From Phycisphaerae bacterium (lineage in GTDB: Bacteria; Planctomycetota; Phycisphaerae; Sedimentisphaerales; Anaerobacaceae): DNA of 8,412 bases. A program made the position numbers and the translations under genes. The first letter of the stretch is position 1; each line of letters starts with the position of its first letter. Location: contig JAUWBX010000048.1 of assembly GCA_030609625.1 (NCBI GenBank), positions 1 to 8,412 on the forward strand, written 5' to 3'. Below the pieces are notes generated by a model. That model was not told the origin of the DNA, did no database searches, and saw only the letters and a list, made by a program, of their open reading frames with translations. Shown one piece after another: positions 1 through 4,756 of this stretch.

Positions 1-29
1 GCCTCAGGCGGGTGAATTTAGGATTCTTG

Positions 30-55
30 TCCGCCGTAGTCTTGACGTAGGCGGA
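30..55. repeat. Small inverted repeat, tccgcc...ggcgga
   Basis: Arms tccgcc (30-35) and ggcgga (50-55) enclose 14 bases, with a short inner gtc/gac pairing. The same arm pair recurs at 1318-1337 with an 8-base loop, so this looks like a member of a small dispersed palindromic repeat family. It has no T-run, so I do not call it a terminator. Bases 1-29 show nothing else I can name. Confidence 0.45.
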
Positions 56-87
56 TAGTGATTAGGATTTAGAATTTTTCTGTTTAT

Positions 88-117
88 CCCCTTCTATATC
101 ACCAAACTTATTAAAAA
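88..117. repeat. Copy 1 of a 30-bp direct repeat (partner at 2593-2622)
   Basis: This stretch, with core ttctatatcacc at 92-103 and an A-rich tail, matches 2593-2622 in the same orientation at 26 of 30 positions. It lies about 125 bases upstream of dus. The partner copy lies beyond the HEPN-like gene, so the pair brackets both genes. I do not recognise its function. Confidence 0.5.
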
Positions 118-130
118 TTTACCCCGCCGG

Positions 131-159
131 TTGACGAAAGATGAATCAGAGGTAACAAT
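131..159 (+). promoter_or_regulatory. Possible sigma-70-type promoter for dus
   Basis: TTGACG at 131-136 matches the -35 consensus at five of six bases. A 17-base spacer leads to AACAAT at 154-159, which matches the -10 consensus at four of six. Transcription would begin near 166, leaving about 50 bases before the first ATG. The -10 is weak and the call rests on consensus alone. Confidence 0.3.
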
Positions 160-213
160 ACCCGGGTCAATCAAGGATATCGGGTAGTTTGCGTATTACA
201 GGAGTTACATTAA

Positions 214-249
214 ATGAAAATAGCCAGGCCACAAACCGAATATGCGTAA
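214..249 (+). CDS. Possible 11-codon leader ORF overlapping the dus start
   Basis: ATG at 214 is preceded by AGGAG at 200-204 with a 9-base gap, a good ribosome binding site. The frame reads MKIARPQTEYA and stops with TAA at 247-249. It overlaps the dus ATG (242) by 8 bases. The dus ATG has no purine-rich motif at a usual distance: the nearest, AGG at 226-228, is 13 bases away. Ribosomes finishing this mini-ORF could therefore reinitiate at dus (translational coupling). This is inference; the peptide itself has no recognised function, and the arrangement may be fortuitous. Confidence 0.3.
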   Translation: MKIARPQTEYA

Positions 250-1246
250 TTCTATTGGTCTCAAACTCAGTAGCCTGACGCTGGACGTGCCCTTCTTCCA
301 GGCCTCCCTCAGCGGATACTCCGACTACGCAATGCGCGTGCTCGCCCGCCGGTTCGGCTGCCCCTTTACGCTGGCCGATATGATGCTCGCCAAGAGCGCC
401 GCCAATACCCGGGTCCTGCGCAAGGCCTGCTTTCGCCCCAATGCCGATGAGCACCCCGTCGGCGCACAGATCCTCGGCAGGAACCCCGCGACAATGGCCA
501 AAGCCGCCAGTAACTTGGTGACCGCCGGATATGACGTCATCGATCTGAATTTTGCCTGTCCAGCCCCAAAAGTCTTGCGAAGGGGACGTGGAGGGGCGCT
601 GCTCAGCGAACCGGACATCGTCATCGATAGCCTAAAAGCGGTTCGCGATGTCGTCGTCGGCCCCGTACTGATGAAACTGCGCATCGGAGTGGACCATAAA
701 CCTCAGTCCCTGCACAACTTTTGGAACATTGTAACACGCTCGATAGAAAACGGTGTCGACGCCCTTGTCATCCACGGCCGCACCGTCTCAGAGCGATTCC
801 GTGGCAAAGCCGACTGGGACCTCTTGGCCGCAGTAAAAAGCCGCTTCCCAGACGCAACCATCGTCGGAAGTGGTGACATTTTCGACCCGGCCGAAACGAT
901 CGACCTGATGAAAAGGACCGGACTCAATGGCTTCGTCGTCGCACGCGGCGCCGTCGGAAATCCATGGATCTTTCGAGATCTGCGCTGTGTATGGGAGAAT
1001 CGACACATACCGCCGCCGCCCGACCTGGCCGAACAAAGGCTCGTCATACTCGAACATTTCGAGCGCATCCTAAAGGATTATCCCGAAAAAAAAGCGGTAC
1101 GCATCTTCCGAAAGTTCTTCGCCGGATACGTCCGACGTCACCCCAAACGCAAACCAGCCCTGCTCGCCCTCATGAAAGCAAAAACACGAGCCGAAGTCGG
1201 GACCGCACTCAACACATGGTACACGGACACCTCTCTCAACGCGTAG
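242..1246 (+). CDS. dus: tRNA-dihydrouridine synthase (Dus family)
   Basis: This is a 334-residue, FMN-dependent, cytoplasmic enzyme that reduces specific uridines of tRNA to dihydrouridine. An FMN-binding TIM barrel fills about residues 14-250, followed by a helical tRNA-binding tail. The family signature NFACPAPKVLRRGRGGALL starts at residue 103 and carries the presumed catalytic proton donor C106. Likely FMN contacts are K145 (MKLRIG), H178 (VIHGRT), the GSGDI loop (209-213) and ARGAVGNPWIF (234-244). The usual N-terminal 'PMAGVTD' is replaced by ASLSGYSD (21-28), a variant I associate with planctomycete homologues. Length is normal. Start choice: an in-frame stop lies at 221-223 and 242 is the first ATG, but it lacks its own ribosome binding site (see the leader ORF at 214). 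The gene is GC-rich (40 of 60 bases at 421-480 are G or C), unlike the genes downstream. The subfamily (DusA, B or C) is not settled, so only the general symbol is given. Confidence 0.93.
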   Translation: MRNSIGLKLSSLTLDVPFFQASLSGYSDYAMRVLARRFGCPFTLADMMLAKSAANTRVLRKACFRPNADEHPVGAQILGRNPATMAKAASNLVTAGYDVIDLNFACPAPKVLRRGRGGALLSEPDIVIDSLKAVRDVVVGPVLMKLRIGVDHKPQSLHNFWNIVTRSIENGVDALVIHGRTVSERFRGKADWDLLAAVKSRFPDATIVGSGDIFDPAETIDLMKRTGLNGFVVARGAVGNPWIFRDLRCVWENRHIPPPPDLAEQRLVILEHFERILKDYPEKKAVRIFRKFFAGYVRRHPKRKPALLALMKAKTRAEVGTALNTWYTDTSLNA

Positions 1247-1317
1247 GAAAACTAACAATATAGATTGCGATATTTCGAACCACGAAGTTCTCCCAACATG
1301 ATAATATTCAACATTTA

Positions 1318-1337
1318 TCCGCCGCTCATTTGGCGGA
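1318..1337. repeat. Inverted repeat downstream of dus
   Basis: Arms tccgcc (1318-1323) and ggcgga (1332-1337) flank an 8-base loop. They are the same arms as at 30-55. It lies 72 bases after the dus stop and just before a second hairpin at 1344-1362. It could help end transcription from either convergent gene, but has no T-run. Confidence 0.45.
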
Positions 1338-1343
1338 CAAAAT

Positions 1344-1370
1344 CCCGATGCCGCCTATCGGGGCTGATTT
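1344..1370 (+). terminator. Possible terminator of dus
   Basis: A 6-bp stem, cccgat (1344-1349) with atcggg (1357-1362), has a 7-base loop. On the plus strand it is followed by gctgatttt, a short imperfect T-tract. It sits between two convergent genes, where a terminator is expected. The right half belongs to the 40-bp repeat at 1347-1386, so the structure may be a repeat rather than a dedicated terminator. Confidence 0.35.
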
Positions 1371-1386
1371 TATACTGCCATTATAC
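1347..1386. repeat. Copy 1 of a 40-bp direct repeat flanking the HEPN-like gene
   Basis: Positions 1347-1386 match 2508-2547 in the same orientation at 37 of 40 bases, with core tatcggggctgattttatac. The two copies lie outside the 3' and 5' ends of the gene at 1455-2465. Read on the minus strand, each copy contains TATAAT, so the repeat could carry a promoter. The shorter word ctaacaatata also occurs near both copies, at 1252-1262 and 2478-2488. Confidence 0.6.
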
Positions 1387-1400
1387 CTATATCAATCCTG

Positions 1401-1444
1401 TGGTTTTTTAACCATCCACTTCGCTCACTACATTCGCTCAGTGG
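1401..1444. repeat. Short palindromes between dus and the HEPN-like gene
   Basis: A perfect 5-bp inverted repeat tggtt/aacca (1401-1405, 1410-1414) has a loop of four T. It is followed by ccact (1416-1420) and agtgg (1440-1444), which enclose two near-direct copies of ttcgctca. They lie just past the stop codon of the convergent minus-strand gene and may help end its transcript, but no canonical terminator is visible. Confidence 0.3.
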
Positions 1445-1454
1445 CTGCCACCCG

Positions 1455-2465
1455 TCAGTGATGGATGATTCGAGACTCCATTATTTTGACCAACTGACTC
1501 ATTCCCTTTTTTTCCTCATCGTCTAAGGTTAGGTCATCTGTTGGTAGGATTTGATAGGTTCCCGCCTCGACCTGTTCAATAACATGCTTGATGAGTTTCT
1601 TGAGACGATCCTCAGAATCTGCCAAGTACCTGTATACGGTACGGAGTTGTCGTTTTGAATGAATTGCTACTTTAGGATGGGCTACATCTACATGGCTACG
1701 AAGAATTAATAGTGGGATGAAATCGCCTTCGATTTCCTCGTGCATATAGCCAAGTTTTTTTAGTTCACGCCGTATGTTATCCCGTGAGTCATCTGAATCC
1801 ACAAACAATATTTCCATAGCCTTACACATGTTCAGAATGCTTTCAGCCATAAACTCCCAAGGCGAATTACCCATCACAATGAGCCTTGAAGCCAGATGGA
1901 GATAACTAAGTGATGCAGCCAATCTTCGATTTCTAGTGGCTGCAAACAACGACAATCGCTCATACCCTTTGGCAATGTGCTTTTCAAGAGTTTCAGCTGT
2001 TACCACCCGAAGCGGAGCTTGGCATTCTTGATGCTCCCACCTAAACTCAGTGTCTCCGACCCAACCTTTTATTTGATCAATTATGGGTGGATCGGCAAAC
2101 TCGATATTCAGTAAACTCGGTAGAACGTACTGGAACGCAGTGATCATTCCTTCGAGATCAGAGACGTTATTACAGGTAGCTTGATATTTAAGATTATCGC
2201 CTTTAAGTTCGAATTTAGTATCTGGAGATCTGATGACAACATCTAAGGGCTCTAATTGAGGATTCGATTTTCCGAGGACACGTCCAGTATTAGCATTAAA
2301 AACGAGGGAAGCTGGCCTATCAAAAACCAGTGTTCGACTCAGGCCGTCTTTCGTCCCAAAAGCTGTATGGGGTGCGAGCTTGACTTCAATGGTGACTACA
2401 TTAGGAAAGCAGAAGGCGTTTTTTTCACATCTGAAAACTCTTGGTTGAAGTTGATAAGTAAGCAC
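1455..2465 (-). CDS. Uncharacterised protein with a HEPN-like C-terminal domain
   Basis: This is a 336-residue soluble protein with no signal peptide or membrane segment. Residues 1-160 look mainly beta-rich and I do not recognise them. Residues 182-303 are strongly helical (helices near 182-200, 203-222, 226-241, 270-303). They contain LILRSHVDVAHPKV (253-266), which fits the HEPN motif R-x4-6-H as R256-x6-H263. Known HEPN proteins are often RNases in toxin, CRISPR or abortive-infection systems. Whether this one is a nuclease is inference. Start: GTG at 2463-2465, because an in-frame TAG lies four codons upstream. No convincing ribosome binding site is seen, so the start is uncertain or the N-terminus may be eroded. 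The gene stands alone: no antitoxin-like partner adjoins it. It is convergent with dus, flanked by a 40-bp direct repeat, and less GC-rich than dus, which fits acquired DNA. Confidence 0.7.
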   Translation of the reverse strand: MLTYQLQPRVFRCEKNAFCFPNVVTIEVKLAPHTAFGTKDGLSRTLVFDRPASLVFNANTGRVLGKSNPQLEPLDVVIRSPDTKFELKGDNLKYQATCNNVSDLEGMITAFQYVLPSLLNIEFADPPIIDQIKGWVGDTEFRWEHQECQAPLRVVTAETLEKHIAKGYERLSLFAATRNRRLAASLSYLHLASRLIVMGNSPWEFMAESILNMCKAMEILFVDSDDSRDNIRRELKKLGYMHEEIEGDFIPLLILRSHVDVAHPKVAIHSKRQLRTVYRYLADSEDRLKKLIKHVIEQVEAGTYQILPTDDLTLDDEEKKGMSQLVKIMESRIIHH

Positions 2466-2507
2466 TGTTGAAAATACCTAACAATATAATATCTAACACG
2501 CTATCCA

Positions 2508-2547
2508 GATGCCATCTATCGGGGCTGATTTTATACTACCATTATAC
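2508..2547. repeat. Copy 2 of the 40-bp direct repeat
   Basis: This partner of 1347-1386 matches it at 37 of 40 bases. It lies 42 bases upstream of the GTG start of the HEPN-like gene. Read on the minus strand it begins with gTATAATgg followed by agTATAAAat, so it may supply a -10 element for that gene. No good -35 lies 16-18 bases further upstream. Confidence 0.6.
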
Positions 2548-2592
2548 ACATTCGCCTGTCCAAGCAAAGTTTACCCTTAGCCTTTTGAAAGA

Positions 2593-2622
2593 CCCTTTCT
2601 ATATCACCTAACTGATAAAAAA
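2593..2622. repeat. Copy 2 of the 30-bp direct repeat (partner at 88-117)
   Basis: It matches 88-117 in the same orientation at 26 of 30 positions, including the identical core ttctatatcacc (2597-2608). It lies in the gap between the HEPN-like gene and the small membrane-protein gene. The rest of this gap (2548-2592, 2623-2658) holds nothing else I can identify. Confidence 0.5.
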
Positions 2623-2658
2623 CGGATGATAACTACAGATCTAACCCAGATTGCACGA

Positions 2659-2677
2659 GCGCATTTGAAAAATGCGC
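2659..2677. terminator. Hairpin downstream of the membrane-protein gene
   Basis: A perfect 7-bp stem, gcgcatt (2659-2665) with aatgcgc (2671-2677), has a 5-base loop. It lies 46 bases past the stop of the minus-strand gene at 2723-3280, so it could end that transcript. No T-run follows on the minus strand, so it would not be a classical intrinsic terminator. Confidence 0.35.
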
Positions 2678-2722
2678 GAGTAAATGATTCGGTTCAACGA
2701 GTGGTTAGACCTACATATATAA

Positions 2723-3280
2723 TTAGTCATAATATCCAAGATACAAATACTTGTTAATTTGAAATGGTTGCTCCGATTCAAAATATAAATAAAAACTTCT
2801 TTGTAGTGTTATTGAAGGATCCGAAAATCTCCTTGAGTATATCGGTGGTTCTTTGCGTTTAGAACTATTATAATAAATACCACTAGTTTTTGCTAGCACG
2901 TCTGTTCTATTTGGTGGAGCAAACCATTCACGAACATCAGTATATTGAGCACCCACATCTATCCCAACATGAACACCATTGGTTGGTTCATCTCTAACTC
3001 CAAACTCAACAATAAGTCCGTGCTTTCCATTTCCTATTGGGGAGATTTTCTTATGGTGAAAATATTTATTCTCTTCTTCATTTTGAGCTAATGGTGGAGC
3101 AACCATTTCATCCGAAGAAGCTGCTTGCCTTCCCTTCTCGCTGATATATCCAGAAAAGTAAGGTGCTAAGCAAAAGAACAAAATTATAATCAACAGCACT
3201 CCCAACATGCGAAAAGGTTTACGAAAAAGGGCACTTTTCCACTCTCTTAGATTATCTAGCGTTTCTTTATAACTGATCAT
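2723..3280 (-). CDS. Small single-pass membrane protein of unknown function
   Basis: The product has 185 residues. A short basic N-terminus (1-24) is followed by one hydrophobic segment, about residues 25-44 (MLGVLLIIILFFCLAPYF). The remaining 140 or so polar residues probably lie outside the cytoplasm. No cleavage site or lipobox is evident, so it is probably a signal anchor. The outer part has no motif I recognise; it contains VHVGIDVG (103-110) and a tyrosine-rich end (YLYLGYYD). Start ATG at 3278-3280 has no clear ribosome binding site but lies about 20 bases after a possible promoter. The gene is markedly A+T-rich (17 of 60 bases at 2761-2820 are G or C) compared with dus and leu genes, which suggests acquisition by transfer. 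It stands alone and I assign no function. Confidence 0.65.
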   Translation of the reverse strand: MISYKETLDNLREWKSALFRKPFRMLGVLLIIILFFCLAPYFSGYISEKGRQAASSDEMVAPPLAQNEEENKYFHHKKISPIGNGKHGLIVEFGVRDEPTNGVHVGIDVGAQYTDVREWFAPPNRTDVLAKTSGIYYNSSKRKEPPIYSRRFSDPSITLQRSFYLYFESEQPFQINKYLYLGYYD

Positions 3281-3305
3281 AAATTTTATTTAGGTCCAAC
3301 ATAAC

Positions 3306-3332
3306 AGTATACAACACTTTTTTATGACTCAA
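3306..3332 (-). promoter_or_regulatory. Possible promoter of the membrane-protein gene
   Basis: On the minus strand TTGAGT (3327-3332) lies 15 bases before TATACT (3306-3311). The -10 matches consensus at five of six bases and the -35 at four of six, with a short spacer. Transcription would start near 3299, about 20 bases before the ATG. The surroundings are A+T-rich, so chance matches are likely. Confidence 0.3.
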
Positions 3333-3434
3333 ACCGACCGAATTATTTCCAATGCAGTGATGTTTGCATATCAATGGTATAAAATTTCCGCCTCTGCTAA
3401 TCCTATTATGACCGTGATTGTCGCCTAAAGCAAG

Positions 3435-3459
3435 AAAAAATCCCGCCAAAGCCGGGATT
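3435..3459 (-). terminator. Intrinsic terminator, minus strand
   Basis: On the minus strand the stem aatcccg (3453-3459) pairs with cgggatt (3439-3445) over a 7-base loop and runs into six T (3435-3440). This is the best intrinsic terminator in the window. It lies 11 bases after the stop codon of the GxxExxY remnant (3471) and could also end read-through from leuD and the intact GxxExxY gene. A similar cggga/tcccg hairpin is part of a common intergenic repeat type, so the origin may be a repeat. Confidence 0.6.
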
Positions 3460-3470
3460 CCACGTTGTTT

Positions 3471-3509
3471 TTAGCATTCATTCAAAACCAGACGCTTGTA
3501 TTTGAGCGA
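3471..3509 (-). pseudogene. 3' remnant of a second GxxExxY-family gene
   Basis: On the minus strand these 13 codons read SLKYKRLVLNEC and stop with TAA at 3471-3473. The last nine residues of the intact GxxExxY protein encoded next door are SLRYKRLVL, so eight of nine residues agree. The codons differ at many silent positions (for example TCG-CTC against TCA-TTG), so this is an old paralogue and not a recent copy. Upstream the frame stays open for some codons (DISIQRLKSC) without family similarity and then meets the 'aatccgtg' repeats. The gene body is missing, and a terminator still follows the stop. A 9-residue match is short, hence moderate confidence. Confidence 0.55.
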
Positions 3510-3546
3510 ACAACTTTTTAACCTTTGTATCGAAATATCAAAATCT

Positions 3547-3624
3547 AAAATCCGTGAAAATCCGTGTTAATCCGTGGTTTCAATTGAGAAAAATCTGTGG
3601 AAATCCGTGTTAATCCGTGGTTTC
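3547..3624. repeat. 10-bp-phased 'aatccgtg' repeat block, downstream of the GxxExxY gene
   Basis: The block has units of the form aaaatccgtg or ttaatccgtg repeating every 10 bases, in two runs (3547-3581 and 3591-3624). A 23-bp stretch is identical at 3559-3581 and 3602-3624. The same unit occurs at 4031-4073. A or T tracts spaced one helical turn apart predict curved DNA. It is not a CRISPR array because there are no regular spacers. The rest of the gene-poor stretch 3281-3633 holds the promoter, terminator and remnant listed separately. Confidence 0.75.
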
Positions 3625-3633
3625 TTTCTGTCG

Positions 3634-4011
3634 TCACAACACCAATCTCTTATACCTCAATGATTGCTCACCAAAGTTTATTAACAACCCGACTTTCAGC
3701 CCCGTTGACTTCAGATAGTTCAAAACCTGAGCTTCTTCGACACCCGTGATAGCTTTTAACGCCTTGAGTTCCACTAATACGTTCTCGCCCACGAGGAAAT
3801 CACAAAAGAAATCCTTGGCTTTTTCTCCCTTATACATCACTGGTATCGACTTTTGCCGTTCATACGGCACCTTTATGAGATTGAGTTCAATTGCCATAGC
3901 CGCTTCATAAACACTTTCCAGGAAACCCGGCCCAAGATTTGAATGCACTTCCATCGCTGCCCCGATGACAGCCCTTGTCAACTCGCTATGCACCAAGTCT
4001 TGTTCGCTCAA
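3634..4011 (-). CDS. GxxExxY family protein (PD-(D/E)XK-like)
   Basis: This 125-residue protein has the usual length for the GxxExxY family, which is related to PD-(D/E)XK nucleases (PDDEXK_3 type). The name-giving motif is G29-F-L-E32-S-V-Y35, within NLGPGFLESVYEAA. The nuclease-like core is E21 (EVH), D71 (FFCDFLV), E81-L-K83 (VLVELKALK) and Q95 (EEAQVLNYLK). These residues look intact, so catalysis is possible, though the biological role of the family is unknown. Start: TTG at 4009-4011, chosen because AAAGGA (4020-4025) lies 8 bases upstream and the protein then begins at the normal family position. It lies 49 bases after leuD on the same strand and could be co-transcribed, yet repeat blocks on both sides and a neighbouring remnant suggest a mobile or hitch-hiking gene and not a leucine function. 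Confidence 0.88.
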   Translation of the reverse strand: MSEQDLVHSELTRAVIGAAMEVHSNLGPGFLESVYEAAMAIELNLIKVPYERQKSIPVMYKGEKAKDFFCDFLVGENVLVELKALKAITGVEEAQVLNYLKSTGLKVGLLINFGEQSLRYKRLVL

Positions 4012-4019
4012 GAAACTAT

Positions 4020-4025
4020 TCCTTT
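4020..4025 (-). promoter_or_regulatory. Ribosome binding site fixing the TTG start of the GxxExxY gene
   Basis: On the minus strand AAAGGA ends 8 bases before the TTG at 4011. No ATG or GTG at a suitable place gives a better fit, so this site decides the start. Confidence 0.6.
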
Positions 4026-4030
4026 AATTT

Positions 4031-4073
4031 AATATCCGTGAAAATCCGTGTTAATCCGTGTTAATCCGTGGTT
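4031..4073. repeat. 10-bp-phased 'aatccgtg' repeat block overlapping the end of leuD
   Basis: Four tccgtg units occur at exact 10-base spacing (4035-4070). The 21-bp stretch 4053-4073 matches 3559-3579 and 3602-3622. The block fills the gap between leuD and the GxxExxY gene and runs into leuD: the stop codon (4061-4063) and the last three codons are repeat sequence. Together with 3547-3624 it brackets the GxxExxY gene in direct orientation. Confidence 0.75.
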
Positions 4074-4549
4074 CTTTTTGTTATATGCTCCAACAGTCCG
4101 CCGTCGTTGATTATCTCAAGCGCAAAATCCGGCAGCGGATTAAAGCTGATATCAATGCTGGCTGTTTTATTTTTAATCAAGCCGGCTTTGTAGTCAATTT
4201 CCACTTCATCGCCGTCGTTGATTTTTTCCAGCGCATCCGGCGATTCAATAATATAAAAGCCGTTGTTTATAGCATTGCGATAGAAGATTCGAGCGAATGA
4301 TTTTGCAATAACCGTCTGCACCTTCGCACCTCGAATGGCCCAGACTGCATGCTCTCTGCTCGAACCGCAGCCAAAATCCTCACCGGCCACAATCACATCA
4401 CCTTCTTTGACCTTGTTAACGAAGTCCTTGTCCAAATCCTCCAGACAATGTCTCGCAAGTTCGGCCTGGTCATCGGTATTCAAATACCTCGCCGGAATAA
4501 TCTCATCCGTATTTATATGGTCTCTTTTGTAAACGTGTGCTTTAGCCAT
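4061..4549 (-). CDS. leuD: 3-isopropylmalate dehydratase small subunit (LeuD)
   Basis: This is a 162-residue cytoplasmic subunit that pairs with LeuC to convert 2-isopropylmalate to 3-isopropylmalate in leucine synthesis. It is the swivelling aconitase domain 4. It starts with a typical [13 protein letters not shown] segment (11-23). The substrate-binding motif [13 protein letters not shown] is at 56-68, followed by [15 protein letters not shown] (84-98). The short length places it in the archaeal-type LeuD group and not the enterobacterial type of about 200 residues. That group also contains homoaconitase and citraconate hydratase subunits, so substrate rests on the leuA and leuC neighbours. 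Start: ATG at 4549, with AGGTGA about 5 bases upstream; a GTG three codons earlier (4558) has no such site. Odd point: the last residues T160, T161, D162 and the stop codon are encoded by the 'aatccgtg' repeat, so the natural C-terminus may have been replaced. Confidence 0.93.
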   Translation of the reverse strand: MAKAHVYKRDHINTDEIIPARYLNTDDQAELARHCLEDLDKDFVNKVKEGDVIVAGEDFGCGSSREHAVWAIRGAKVQTVIAKSFARIFYRNAINNGFYIIESPDALEKINDGDEVEIDYKAGLIKNKTASIDISFNPLPDFALEIINDGGLLEHITKRTTD

Positions 4550-4610
4550 AACCTTCACCTAAAAGCTTAATCTCTCAATTGTAATATTTATGCCCCTTAC
4601 GGCACTAATG

Positions 4611-4684
4611 TGTCATTCCTGCGAAAGCAGGAATCCAGCCATCTCATCAGTGTTTCCTGGACTCCTGCTTACGCAGGAGTGACA
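4611..4684. repeat. 28-bp inverted repeat pair between leuC and leuD
   Basis: Arms 4611-4638 and 4657-4684 are reverse complements at 25 of 28 positions, with an 18-base spacer. Both outer ends read tgtca/tgaca. Each arm is itself a hairpin (cctgcgaaagcagg at 4619-4632). The same repeat type occurs at 6177-6386, and the core palindrome again at 8277-8290. It fills most of the leuC-leuD gap. In RNA it would form a strong structure inside the presumed operon transcript and could damp or stabilise it. Confidence 0.8.
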
Positions 4685-4756
4685 ATACGTTTGTTCCATT
4701 GTATATTCAAACATCAATAGATACTTGTCCTCGTGAAAACGGGGATTAGAATTTCT

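Noticed and set aside
1250..1454. tRNA or other structured RNA gene between dus and the HEPN-like gene
   Set aside because: The hairpins are separate short palindromes; no cloverleaf or conserved TPsiC-like arm is present.
3267..3449. 60-codon minus-strand frame upstream of the membrane-protein gene
   Set aside because: It starts inside the terminator hairpin, overlaps the next gene, has no ribosome binding site and no recognisable protein features.
3547..3624. Regular short repeats as a CRISPR array
   Set aside because: Units are about 10 bases with no spacers of uniform length, and no cas-like gene is nearby.
4550..4558. leuD beginning at GTG 4558
   Set aside because: It overlaps the ribosome binding site of ATG 4549, which gives the usual family N-terminus.
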